DNA of 12,180 bases, from assembly GCA_937928175.1 (NCBI GenBank), contig CALFVP010000096.1:1-12180 (forward strand), written 5' to 3'. A program made the position numbers and the translations under genes. The DNA is from an uncultured bacterium. GTDB taxonomy: Bacteria; Spirochaetota; Brevinematia; DTOW01. The notes beneath the pieces are model-generated. The model did not search any database, was not told the origin of the DNA, and saw nothing but the letters and a program-made list of their open reading frames with translations. Of this stretch, positions 1 through 6,029 are shown in pieces (the stretch's first letter is position 1; each line of letters opens with the position of its first letter).

Positions 1-1
1 C

Positions 2-673
2 AATTTGGAAAATTACGATTTTGTTTCTATACTCAAAACGTTTAACAGTGTTTTTAGTAACTCTTTTTTGATGGTGACTGGCGTTTATACGGCTATAGTT
101 GGTAAGAAAGGTAATTTAGCGAATTTTTCAATTCAAAGTAAAAATTTTGAAGATCTTAAGTTGGTAGGAATAGATGATGAAAATAAATTAAAATCTTTGG
201 TTTTTTTATCTCCAAAGCTTCTTAAGTTACTTACGGAAAAAGAGAAGGGAGAAATTGTTTCAGATTTTAAATCTTCGGTTGAGTTTGCAGAATTCCATAG
301 AATGGTTGCAGAAGATACAAGGTATAAGAATCTGAGTTTGATACTCAAGTACTCGAAAGTTTTGGATTTGTCTGAGTTTACAGGACTTGATCCAAAAATT
401 CACTACAGTATGATCCTTTCAAAGGAAGCGTTACTGAAGTATTGGCAGAGATTTCATTACGATGCGTTAAAAATTTTAGATAAGTCTTTAGATCTTTATC
501 CAGATAACTTTTATTCAAAATTTCTTTTTTCTCTGATTTTTCCGGAGTTTGTCCAATTTGTTTATAAGTACCAGGACCAAATAAAAGAAAATTATGGTTC
601 TGAAATTTATCGTGAATTGGTAAAGTATATAGAATCTAAGATGAAGAAGTTTGATAAATCTGTAGAATATTAG
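2..673 (+). CDS. Hypothetical protein with TPR-like C-terminus, probably truncated at the 5' edge
   Basis: I do not recognise this protein. The reading frame is open to the left edge of the window. The first possible start, a TTG at 5, has no visible ribosome binding site because only four bases precede it, so the true N-terminus probably lies outside. The visible ~222 residues are soluble, rich in Lys, Phe, Ser and Leu, with no signal peptide or membrane segment. From about residue 140 the sequence (HYDALKILDKSLDLYPDN and the helix after it) has the spacing of a tetratricopeptide helix pair, including the A-x3-L-x3-L pattern and the Pro that often closes a TPR. The N-terminal half is unassigned. 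Its TAG stop overlaps the end of convergent purN by 4 bp. A scaffold or protein-interaction role is only an inference from the TPR resemblance. Confidence 0.7.
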   Translation, partial: NLENYDFVSILKTFNSVFSNSFLMVTGVYTAIVGKKGNLANFSIQSKNFEDLKLVGIDDENKLKSLVFLSPKLLKLLTEKEKGEIVSDFKSSVEFAEFHRMVAEDTRYKNLSLILKYSKVLDLSEFTGLDPKIHYSMILSKEALLKYWQRFHYDALKILDKSLDLYPDNFYSKFLFSLIFPEFVQFVYKYQDQIKENYGSEIYRELVKYIESKMKKFDKSVEY

Positions 674-1362
674 AGAATCTTGTCATCTGGTTCGTATACA
701 ATGGGTTCTTTTAGTGTTTCGTACGATATTTTTCCGTTTGATATCATTGATAACGTTTTTACTAATATTTGGTGTTCTTTTTTTAGTACTTTTTCTGCTA
801 AGGATTCTTGAGTGTCGGTTGGTAACACTTTTACTTTTGCTTGCATTATTATTTTACCTCCGTCAATTACCTCATTTGCGAAATGCACAGTGCAACCGTG
901 TTCTTTTTCTTTGTTTTCTAGTACTCTCTTATGGGTTTCGAGTCCTGGGTATTTCGGAAGTAGTGAAGGATGAATATTTATAATTCTATTTTCAAACGAT
1001 GATAGAAGCGGTTTTTTTATTATTCTCATAAACCCTGCCATAACAACTATATCAACGCAATGATGTTTGAGTACTTTTACGTATTCCCATTCTCTTTCTT
1101 CTTCAAGTTTAGTTTTGTATTTCCCAGGGTATATGTAAAGTGCCTTTATACCGTAACTTTTAGCAATTTCTAATCCTTTTGCGTTAGGATTATCACTTAT
1201 TACTATTACTACTTTACCGTTTATAGTACCGTTTTTACATCCTTTTATTATAGCTTCCATGTTAGAACCGCGTCCTGATATAAGAATACCTATTCTAATC
1301 TTATCTTTCTTACCTAATAAGTGTAAAACTGCTCTCAAGAGTTTTATGAGAAAACATTTCAT
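670..1362 (-). CDS. purN: Phosphoribosylglycinamide formyltransferase (GART), formate-independent type
   Basis: This cytosolic enzyme of purine synthesis transfers a formyl group from 10-formyl-tetrahydrofolate to GAR, giving FGAR. The PurN fold is clear. The phosphate-binding GRGSN loop is at residues 30-34. The folate/catalytic segment at 127-140 (INIHPSLLPKYPG) contains N129 and H131, and D167 lies in IDGG. The N-H-D spacing matches E. coli N106, H108 and D144. The usual C-terminal QAKV and QEH-like segments follow. The 230 residues are a little longer than typical because about 22 residues precede the first strand (IRIGILISG). The only other plausible in-frame start before GRGSN is a TTG at codon 9. 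The ATG is chosen because it lies one base after the SDR stop (TAG-T-ATG) with AAGGA about 10 nt upstream, which suggests translational coupling in a two-gene operon. Confidence 0.95.
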   Translation of the reverse strand: MKCFLIKLLRAVLHLLGKKDKIRIGILISGRGSNMEAIIKGCKNGTINGKVVIVISDNPNAKGLEIAKSYGIKALYIYPGKYKTKLEEEREWEYVKVLKHHCVDIVVMAGFMRIIKKPLLSSFENRIINIHPSLLPKYPGLETHKRVLENKEKEHGCTVHFANEVIDGGKIIMQAKVKVLPTDTQESLAEKVLKKEHQILVKTLSMISNGKISYETLKEPIVYEPDDKIL

Positions 1363-1363
1363 A

Positions 1364-2152
1364 CTATAAGATTCCTTTTATAAATCCACCATCTACTTGT
1401 ATACTTGTTCCGTTTATATAACTTGCTTTTTCAGAACAGAGAAATGTAACAAAGTTTGATATTTCTTGAACGGTACCGTATCTACCTAATGGTATCGATG
1501 ATTCTATTTCTTTTTTTATTTCTTCGTAACTTTTGTTAAGTTTTTTGCTTTTATTTTCAATAAGTTTTATAGCTCTTTCTGTTAAGATGTTTCCAGTACA
1601 TACTACGTTAAAAGTAACGTTGTCTTTTTTTGTTACTCTTGATATAGATTTAGAAAAAGCGTTTAGACCTGCACGAAAAACGTTTGAAAGTAGCAAGCCA
1701 TCAATAGGTTCCTTTACAGACATCGATGTCATGTAAACAATTCTTCCCCAACCTTTATCAATCATCCTAGGTAAAAACGATTTTGTTAATCTAACTGCTG
1801 ACATAAGAATAAGTTCAAATCCTTTATACCAATCTTCTTCATCTAGATCAAACAAATCCCCAGGTTTGGGTCCACCAGTATTAAATACAAATATATCAAC
1901 ACCACCAAATTTATCAATTACTTCTCTAGAAAGTTTGTTGACTTCATCTGGTTTCGATAAATCGCAAACTATCGAGTGAACTTTTATTCCTTTTTCAAGT
2001 AATTCCTTTTCTGCTTCTTCAAGATTTTTTGAATTACTTGAAGAAATTATAACTTCTGCTCCCTCTTTACCTAAAGATATAGCAATTTCTTTTCCTATAC
2101 CTTTGCTACTTGCTGTTATTAACGCTATTTTATCTTTTAAACCGAGATCCAT
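1364..2152 (-). CDS. Atypical short-chain dehydrogenase/reductase (3-oxoacyl-ACP-reductase-like) lacking Tyr/Lys catalytic pair
   Basis: The 262 residues form a complete classical-length SDR with a Rossmann fold. The dinucleotide loop is TASSKGIG (13-20), a variant of TGxxxGxG. D64 lies in the CDLS adenine-side motif, and NTGG (91-94) replaces NNAG. S143 (YMTS) sits where the catalytic serine belongs. Thirteen residues later, where Tyr is expected, there is S156, and the expected Lys is R160 (SNVFRAGLNAF). The C-terminus (PLGRYG, SEKASYINGTSIQVDGG) is typical of FabG relatives. From memory, a recognised FabG-like subgroup has this same SNVxRAGL stretch and an imperfect tetrad, so the change looks inherited rather than degenerative. 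Activity and substrate are unknown. It is first in an operon with purN. No ribosome binding site precedes the ATG; a promoter ends close to it. Confidence 0.88.
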   Translation of the reverse strand: MDLGLKDKIALITASSKGIGKEIAISLGKEGAEVIISSSNSKNLEEAEKELLEKGIKVHSIVCDLSKPDEVNKLSREVIDKFGGVDIFVFNTGGPKPGDLFDLDEEDWYKGFELILMSAVRLTKSFLPRMIDKGWGRIVYMTSMSVKEPIDGLLLSNVFRAGLNAFSKSISRVTKKDNVTFNVVCTGNILTERAIKLIENKSKKLNKSYEEIKKEIESSIPLGRYGTVQEISNFVTFLCSEKASYINGTSIQVDGGFIKGIL

Positions 2153-2159
2153 ATCTAAA

Positions 2160-2189
2160 ATTATTATTAATAAGTTAAATCTAATTCAA
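2160..2189 (-). promoter_or_regulatory. Predicted promoter of the SDR-purN operon, leaderless type
   Basis: On the minus strand a -35-like TTGAAT (2189-2184) is followed, after an 18-bp spacer, by AATAAT (2165-2160). The predicted transcription start is about 2153, next to the ATG at 2152, and there is no Shine-Dalgarno sequence. A second AATAAT at 2168-2163 is an alternative with a poorer spacer. The region is very AT-rich, so chance matches are possible. Confidence 0.4.
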
Positions 2190-2223
2190 TTTTCATAACG
2201 AAGTTATTTTCATAACGGAGTTA
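2190..2223. repeat. Tandem pair of 17-bp repeats, each with a TAAC-N3-GTTA palindrome
   Basis: Two adjacent copies of TTTTCATAACGAAGTTA (2190-2206 and 2207-2223) differ at one base (GAA versus GGA). Each holds a perfect TAAC/GTTA inverted repeat around three bases. The pair lies directly upstream of the proposed -35 of the SDR-purN promoter, a common place for an activator or repressor site. The binding protein is unknown. Confidence 0.6.
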
Positions 2224-2275
2224 TTTTTTACTGTGATGAAATTTGGTATGGTTTTAATCAGTTTTGGTAGTTAGA

Positions 2276-2324
2276 AGGTTTTAAACCTAGGAGGTTTTAA
2301 CCTATAAGGTTTTAACCTTTTTTT
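2276..2324. repeat. Three tandem AGGTTTTAACCT-type palindromes followed by a T7 run
   Basis: The copies are AGGTTTTAAACCT (2276-2288), AGGTTTTAACCT (2292-2303) and AAGGTTTTAACCTT (2306-2319), about 15-16 bp apart, followed by seven T residues (2318-2324). A weaker copy, TGGTTTTAATCA, lies at 2249-2260. The array ends just upstream of the proposed -10 of the lipoprotein gene. A cluster of operator sites is the simplest reading. As RNA, the last copy plus T-run could also act as a weak terminator or attenuator. Confidence 0.65.
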
Positions 2325-2351
2325 AAATTTTCTTTCAATTATCATTATAAT
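2322..2351 (+). promoter_or_regulatory. Predicted promoter of the GH114-like lipoprotein gene, leaderless type
   Basis: A perfect TATAAT (2346-2351) ends six bases before the ATG at 2358, so the expected transcription start coincides with the start codon. A weak -35, TTTAAA (2322-2327), lies 18 bp upstream and abuts the AGGTT repeat array. No Shine-Dalgarno sequence precedes the ATG. Confidence 0.5.
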
Positions 2352-2357
2352 TATTTT

Positions 2358-3311
2358 ATGAGGTTTGTATTTTGTATTGGTTTTACTTTGCTTTTGATAG
2401 TTTTTGGTTGTTCAGATAGTTCGTTGGAGGTTCCTAATGATTCTGGATACTCTTTGAAGGATGTTAATGATTTTATGATACAACTTCAGAACATAGATTT
2501 GGATGCTATAGGTAATACGAAGTTTGATCTTGTGATAATAGATTATTCTAGGGATGGGAGTGAAGAGTTGAGGTTTAGGGCTGATGAGATAAGGTCTCTT
2601 AAGGTGAGTCCTGGTGGTCGTAAGATTGTTATATCTTACATTAGTATTGGTGAGGCTAGTGATTTTCGCTGGTATTGGGATCCAAGTTGGGATAGTGATA
2701 GAGATGGTATTCCTGATCCAGATGCTCCTCCTTGGCTTGGACCAGGTAACCCTGATTGGCCAGGTAGCTATAAAGTAAAGTATTGGGATAGTAACTGGAA
2801 ATCTATAGTTTACACCTACCTTGATAAAATTTTAGAAGCAGAATTCGATGGAGTTTTTCTTGATATAATTGATGCGTACATATATTGGGGACCAGGGGGA
2901 GAAAGTGGATTGAACAGAGAAACAGCAGAACAAGAAATGGTGCAGTTTGTTAAAGAAATTGCACATTATACTAGAGTATTAAAAGGTAAAAGCGACTTTA
3001 TTATAATACCAAATAATGGGGAAGGATTGTCTAGACATTCTGATTACGTTAATACAGTCTCAGGAATACTCAGGGAATCTGTTTGGTATGTTGAAAATAC
3101 TCCTAGATCTTCACAAGAAACAGAGTATGTTATAACTAACCTTGATGTTTTTAAAGAAAATGGTAAAGTTGTTTTTGTTTTAGATTACGTTACAGATCAA
3201 AGTTTAATAGGTGATTTTTATAATAAAGCTAGGGCAAAAGGTTATATTCCTTACGCGACTGTAAGAATGCTTGATAGAATAACAGTAAATCCTGGTTACG
3301 AACCTGATTAA
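2358..3311 (+). CDS. GH114 / MJ1477-TM1410-like putative glycoside hydrolase, predicted lipoprotein
   Basis: This is a predicted envelope lipoprotein of 317 residues. Residues 1-17 are a short hydrophobic signal and C18 is the lipidation site in a lax lipobox (V-F-G-C). The mature part resembles the TM1410/GH114 TIM-barrel family, related to endo-alpha-1,4-polygalactosaminidases. Family-like blocks are ISYISIGEASDFRWYW (93-108), WLGPGNPDWPG (126-136), the W143/W147 region, FDGVFLDIIDAY (163-174), IIPNNGEG (216-223), ILRESVWY (237-244) and the VLDYV strand (274-278). D164, D169 and E240 are candidate acidic active-site residues. Residues 112-122 (DSDRDGIPDPD) look like a calcium-binding DxDxDGxxD loop. 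The true substrate is unknown, and amino-sugar polymer hydrolysis is inferred from the family. The start is supported by the signal peptide and the adjoining TATAAT. The next plus-strand gene follows after about 100 bp with its own promoter-like sequence. Confidence 0.88.
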   Translation: MRFVFCIGFTLLLIVFGCSDSSLEVPNDSGYSLKDVNDFMIQLQNIDLDAIGNTKFDLVIIDYSRDGSEELRFRADEIRSLKVSPGGRKIVISYISIGEASDFRWYWDPSWDSDRDGIPDPDAPPWLGPGNPDWPGSYKVKYWDSNWKSIVYTYLDKILEAEFDGVFLDIIDAYIYWGPGGESGLNRETAEQEMVQFVKEIAHYTRVLKGKSDFIIIPNNGEGLSRHSDYVNTVSGILRESVWYVENTPRSSQETEYVITNLDVFKENGKVVFVLDYVTDQSLIGDFYNKARAKGYIPYATVRMLDRITVNPGYEPD

Positions 3312-3363
3312 TTTGAAAATTTGACCTTTTGTTGCCATTTATTGAATTTGTAGAAAAGATTAT

Positions 3364-3399
3364 AAAAGGTTATATAATAAAAAGGTTATATAATAACCT
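3364..3399. repeat. Exact 16-bp tandem duplication containing TATAAT, ending in an AGGTTAT/ATAACCT palindrome
   Basis: AAAAGGTTATATAATA occurs twice without a gap (3364-3379 and 3380-3395). Each copy contains TATAAT (3373-3378 and 3389-3394). The second copy completes the palindrome AGGTTATATAATAACCT (3383-3399), with 7-bp arms around ATA. The arms resemble the AGGTT/AACCT sites upstream of the preceding gene. It probably includes the promoter of the sensor-like gene: from the second -10 the mRNA would start near 3401, at the ribosome binding site. No convincing -35 is spaced correctly. TTGCCA (3332-3337) and TTGAAT (3342-3347) lie nearby. Confidence 0.6.
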
Positions 3400-3408
3400 G
3401 AGAGGTGA
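3400..3408 (+). promoter_or_regulatory. Ribosome binding site that decides the sensor-like gene start
   Basis: GAGAGGTGA at 3400-3408 is strongly complementary to the 16S rRNA 3' end and lies five bases (counting from GAGG) before the ATG at 3411. The in-frame GTG at 3405 is inside this site and so is unlikely to be the start. Confidence 0.75.
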
Positions 3409-3410
3409 AA

Positions 3411-4811
3411 ATGAAGAGGAGTGTATTGAAAATACTTTTTTTATTGGTTTCTTACGTTGTTTCTTTTTTAATAATATACATGGCGCTTACGAATACAGGA
3501 ATTTTTGAAAATCGTTTAAAAGCAAAAATAAAAGCGATTTCTCATGAGATGCGTAAAAGTTTTGAAAAAGTACTTTCGAAGTGTGAGTTGGTATCTAGTG
3601 CTGTATTAAACGATCCTAACATAAAACTTATATTTTTCCAGTTTGAAATTGAGGGAAACAAAAGAGAGTATATTGGGTATTTGTCAAAGTTAAGAAGTAG
3701 TGTAAATAACGTTTATAAGATAGCTTTACTTAGACCGGATGGAAGTTTATTTGTTTCTTCTGAGTATTTTGAGAAAGAGTTTAAGGAGTTTTCTTTAGCC
3801 AAAAAGTACTTAAAGCCAGATAAAATAACGTTTTTCGGAAGTTTTGATGTACTTTATTCAATATCTTCGTTTTACGATCAAAGAGGTATACTTAAAGGTT
3901 ATCTAGTTATTGGTTGGTACAAAGATATGTTCAAACAGTATAATATAGATTTGAAGAATGTTAAGTTTGTTCAAGATCTTATACTTGTTAACTTTCCTGA
4001 TGAGATAAGAAAGATTAACGTTGAAAGTTCTTTTTTTATTGACAGAGCTTTAGTGTCTGAGAAAATTAGCAAATATGGTTTATCTATTCTACTGTATAAA
4101 CCTATTTCAAGTTTTGATTTGTTGAATGTAATTGTTGTAGTTCTTTTGATATTATTTTCGTTGATGATAACTGTATGGTTTTTGGTTGATTTTATTAATA
4201 ACAAAAAAATGAAAATGTTTGAAGAAATAAAAGATGAAATTTTGTATGGTATTGAGGGAGGTATTAATTATCAACAAGAATCTATGCTTTATGGGGAGTA
4301 CAGTAAAATTGATGCTCTGGAGGAAAAAGGTAATAAAGTTTACGAAGAAGAAAAACATAAGTATGAAGAAATAGAAGCTGATATAGTACCAGTTTCAGGT
4401 GAACTAGCTCAAGGAAATGTGCTATCAGTTAGAGAGGTTTTTGATTTTGTTATTAGCAAATTGAGAATAAGTAAAGTTATGTTGATGAGAAGGGTAGAAG
4501 ATGGGTTTGTTGAGGTGATTTCCGAAGGTTTTGAGACATCTGATTTTGTTATATACTTTACGGATAAAGTTTGGGAAAAATTTTTATCAAAAGGTAAAGC
4601 AGTTTCTATAAAGGGGGATATAAAAGAACTGTATGAGTTAGGTGCTAGGTTAAAGGATGAACTTTTTGAAATAACTATATTTCCTGTACTTGATATGTTT
4701 CGGAATGTTTTACACTTGTTGGTAACTGGTAGAAAGTGGACGGAAAATGATCCTGGAATTGAAGCAAAAAAAGAAGTTTTTGCAAAAGTAAAATATTTGG
4801 TAATTCAATAA
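3411..4811 (+). CDS. Two-TM sensor-like membrane protein with extracytoplasmic domain and possible GAF-like cytoplasmic tail
   Basis: I recognise the architecture but not a named family. Starting at ATG 3411 (466 residues), TM1 spans about 7-26, a predicted extracytoplasmic domain about 28-235, and TM2 about 237-261. A charged, partly helical linker rich in Glu and Lys (263-325) leads to a cytoplasmic domain at about 338-466. The outer domain has Cache/PAS-like features: an amphipathic helix (43-66), then strands around YKIALLRPDGSLFVSS (102-117) and LKGYLVIGWY (161-170), as in sensory extracytoplasmic domains. The tail (VREVFDFVISKLRISKVMLMRRVEDGFVEVISEGFE onward in pieces) resembles a GAF fold by pattern only. 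There is no HAMP, histidine kinase, GGDEF, methyl-accepting or PP2C motif, so no output domain is visible. It could be a regulatory partner of a separate signalling protein. It follows the lipoprotein gene and is separated from trpB by 48 bp. Confidence 0.75.
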   Translation: MKRSVLKILFLLVSYVVSFLIIYMALTNTGIFENRLKAKIKAISHEMRKSFEKVLSKCELVSSAVLNDPNIKLIFFQFEIEGNKREYIGYLSKLRSSVNNVYKIALLRPDGSLFVSSEYFEKEFKEFSLAKKYLKPDKITFFGSFDVLYSISSFYDQRGILKGYLVIGWYKDMFKQYNIDLKNVKFVQDLILVNFPDEIRKINVESSFFIDRALVSEKISKYGLSILLYKPISSFDLLNVIVVVLLILFSLMITVWFLVDFINNKKMKMFEEIKDEILYGIEGGINYQQESMLYGEYSKIDALEEKGNKVYEEEKHKYEEIEADIVPVSGELAQGNVLSVREVFDFVISKLRISKVMLMRRVEDGFVEVISEGFETSDFVIYFTDKVWEKFLSKGKAVSIKGDIKELYELGARLKDELFEITIFPVLDMFRNVLHLLVTGRKWTENDPGIEAKKEVFAKVKYLVIQ

Positions 4812-4820
4812 AAGTTTTGT

Positions 4821-4851
4821 TTGTATGTTTTTGGGTATATAGTATTAAAAT
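4821..4851 (+). promoter_or_regulatory. Possible weak promoter directly before trpB
   Basis: TAAAAT (4846-4851) ends eight bases before the chosen ATG at 4860, and no Shine-Dalgarno sequence is present. TTGTAT (4821-4826) is a poor -35 with a long 19-bp spacer. TTGTTT (4817-4822) with TATAGT (4838-4843) is an alternative. A short or absent leader is implied, but the evidence is weak. Confidence 0.25.
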
Positions 4852-4859
4852 TTTGTGTA

Positions 4860-6029
4860 ATGAAAGGGTGGTTTGGTGAATTTGGTGGTAAATATATACC
4901 TGAGGTATTATATCCTGTTATTAGCGAATTAGAAAAGGCTTACTATTCTATTGGAAAGTCAAAAGAGTTTAAAAGGGAGTTAGATTTACTTTTAAGGAGT
5001 TATGCAGGTAGACCAACTCCTTTGTATTTTGCTAGGAATTTGACGAAATATTCGGGTGGTGCTAAGATATACTTAAAGAGGGAAGATTTATTGCATACTG
5101 GTGCACATAAGATAAACAATGCTTTAGGACAAGTTTTGTTAGCTAAAAAGATGGGTAAGAGAAGAATAATTGCTGAGACAGGAGCAGGACAACATGGGGT
5201 GGCAACAGCTACTGCTTGCGCTTTGCTTGGAATGGAATGTGTTGTGTATATGGGAAGTATTGACGTTGAAAGACAGAAACCTAACGTGTTTAGAATGAAA
5301 TTATTGGGAGCTCAAGTGGTACCAGTTAGTAAAGGAAGCCAGACATTGAAAGATGCTATAAACGAAGCAATGAGAGATTGGATTGAGAATGTGCATACTA
5401 CTTTGTACGTTATAGGTTCTGTTGTTGGTCCACATCCTTACCCTACTATGGTGAGAGATTTTCAATCCGTTATTGGTAAAGAAGCACTAAAACAGATACT
5501 GGAGATTGAAGGGAAGTTGCCAAACAAGGTTATAGCTTGTGTTGGTGGTGGAAGCAATGCTATGGGAATATTTTATCCTTTCATAGAATACAGAGAAGTT
5601 GAACTAATTGGTGTTGAAGGTGGTGGAAAAGGTAGTAAACTAGGAGAACATGCAGCTACTCTTTCGTTTGGGAAAATTGGTGTTTTACATGGTGCAAAAT
5701 CTTACTTGCTTTACGATGATAACGGTCAAGTCTCGGAAACTCATTCTATATCTGCTGGACTTGATTATCCTGGGGTAGGTCCTGAACATTCGTACTTAAA
5801 ATCAATAGGTAGAGCTAAATATACCTTTGTAAAAGATGAAGAAGCTTTAGAAGCTGTAAAAATACTCTCACAAAAAGAAGGAATTATACCAGCACTGGAA
5901 TCAGCTCATGCAGTATACCAAGCAATAAAAGAAGCAAGTAAAATGAAAAAAGATGATATAATAATTGTTAACCTTTCAGGTAGAGGAGATAAAGATCTTT
6001 CAATAATAATGGAAAACATTAATTTTTAG
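4860..6029 (+). CDS. trpB: Tryptophan synthase beta chain
   Basis: This PLP enzyme condenses indole with L-serine to give tryptophan, normally in complex with TrpA in the cytosol. The 389 residues from ATG 4860 match the usual TrpB length and N-terminus (MKGWFGEFGGKYIPE). An upstream in-frame TTG at 4821 would add 13 unrelated residues and is rejected. PLP lysine K84 lies in HTGAHKIN. E106 lies in AETGAGQHG, the phosphate loop GGGSNA is at 229-234, D302 lies in LDYPGVGPEH, E347 in PALESAHA, and SGRGDKD is near the C-terminus. The offset to Salmonella numbering is a constant 3 at K87, E109 and E350, so the active site looks complete. No trpA or other trp gene is adjacent. The gene overlaps the 3' end of the convergent protease-barrel gene by 11 bp. 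No ribosome binding site is visible. Confidence 0.97.
   Translation: MKGWFGEFGGKYIPEVLYPVISELEKAYYSIGKSKEFKRELDLLLRSYAGRPTPLYFARNLTKYSGGAKIYLKREDLLHTGAHKINNALGQVLLAKKMGKRRIIAETGAGQHGVATATACALLGMECVVYMGSIDVERQKPNVFRMKLLGAQVVPVSKGSQTLKDAINEAMRDWIENVHTTLYVIGSVVGPHPYPTMVRDFQSVIGKEALKQILEIEGKLPNKVIACVGGGSNAMGIFYPFIEYREVELIGVEGGGKGSKLGEHAATLSFGKIGVLHGAKSYLLYDDNGQVSETHSISAGLDYPGVGPEHSYLKSIGRAKYTFVKDEEALEAVKILSQKEGIIPALESAHAVYQAIKEASKMKKDDIIIVNLSGRGDKDLSIIMENINF

Noticed and set aside
714..983. Hydrophobic plus-strand ORF of 89 codons
   Set aside because: It lies wholly antisense to purN, which has strong family motifs; its hydrophobicity comes from reading AT-rich antisense codons.
2236..2274. A 12-codon ORF (MKFGMVLISFGS) before the AGGTT repeats, suggesting a leader-peptide attenuator
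   Set aside because: It has no ribosome binding site and no run of regulatory codons, and the predicted promoter lies downstream of it.
3364..3399. CRISPR-like or IS-end repeat
   Set aside because: Only two contiguous 16-bp copies with no spacers and no transposase; a promoter duplication explains it better.
3405..3410. GTG start for the sensor-like gene
   Set aside because: The GTG is part of the strong Shine-Dalgarno sequence GAGAGGTGA, which is well placed for the ATG at 3411.
4821..4859. TTG start adding 13 residues to TrpB
   Set aside because: The TrpB family begins at MKGWFGEFGG; the added residues resemble no TrpB and have no ribosome binding site.
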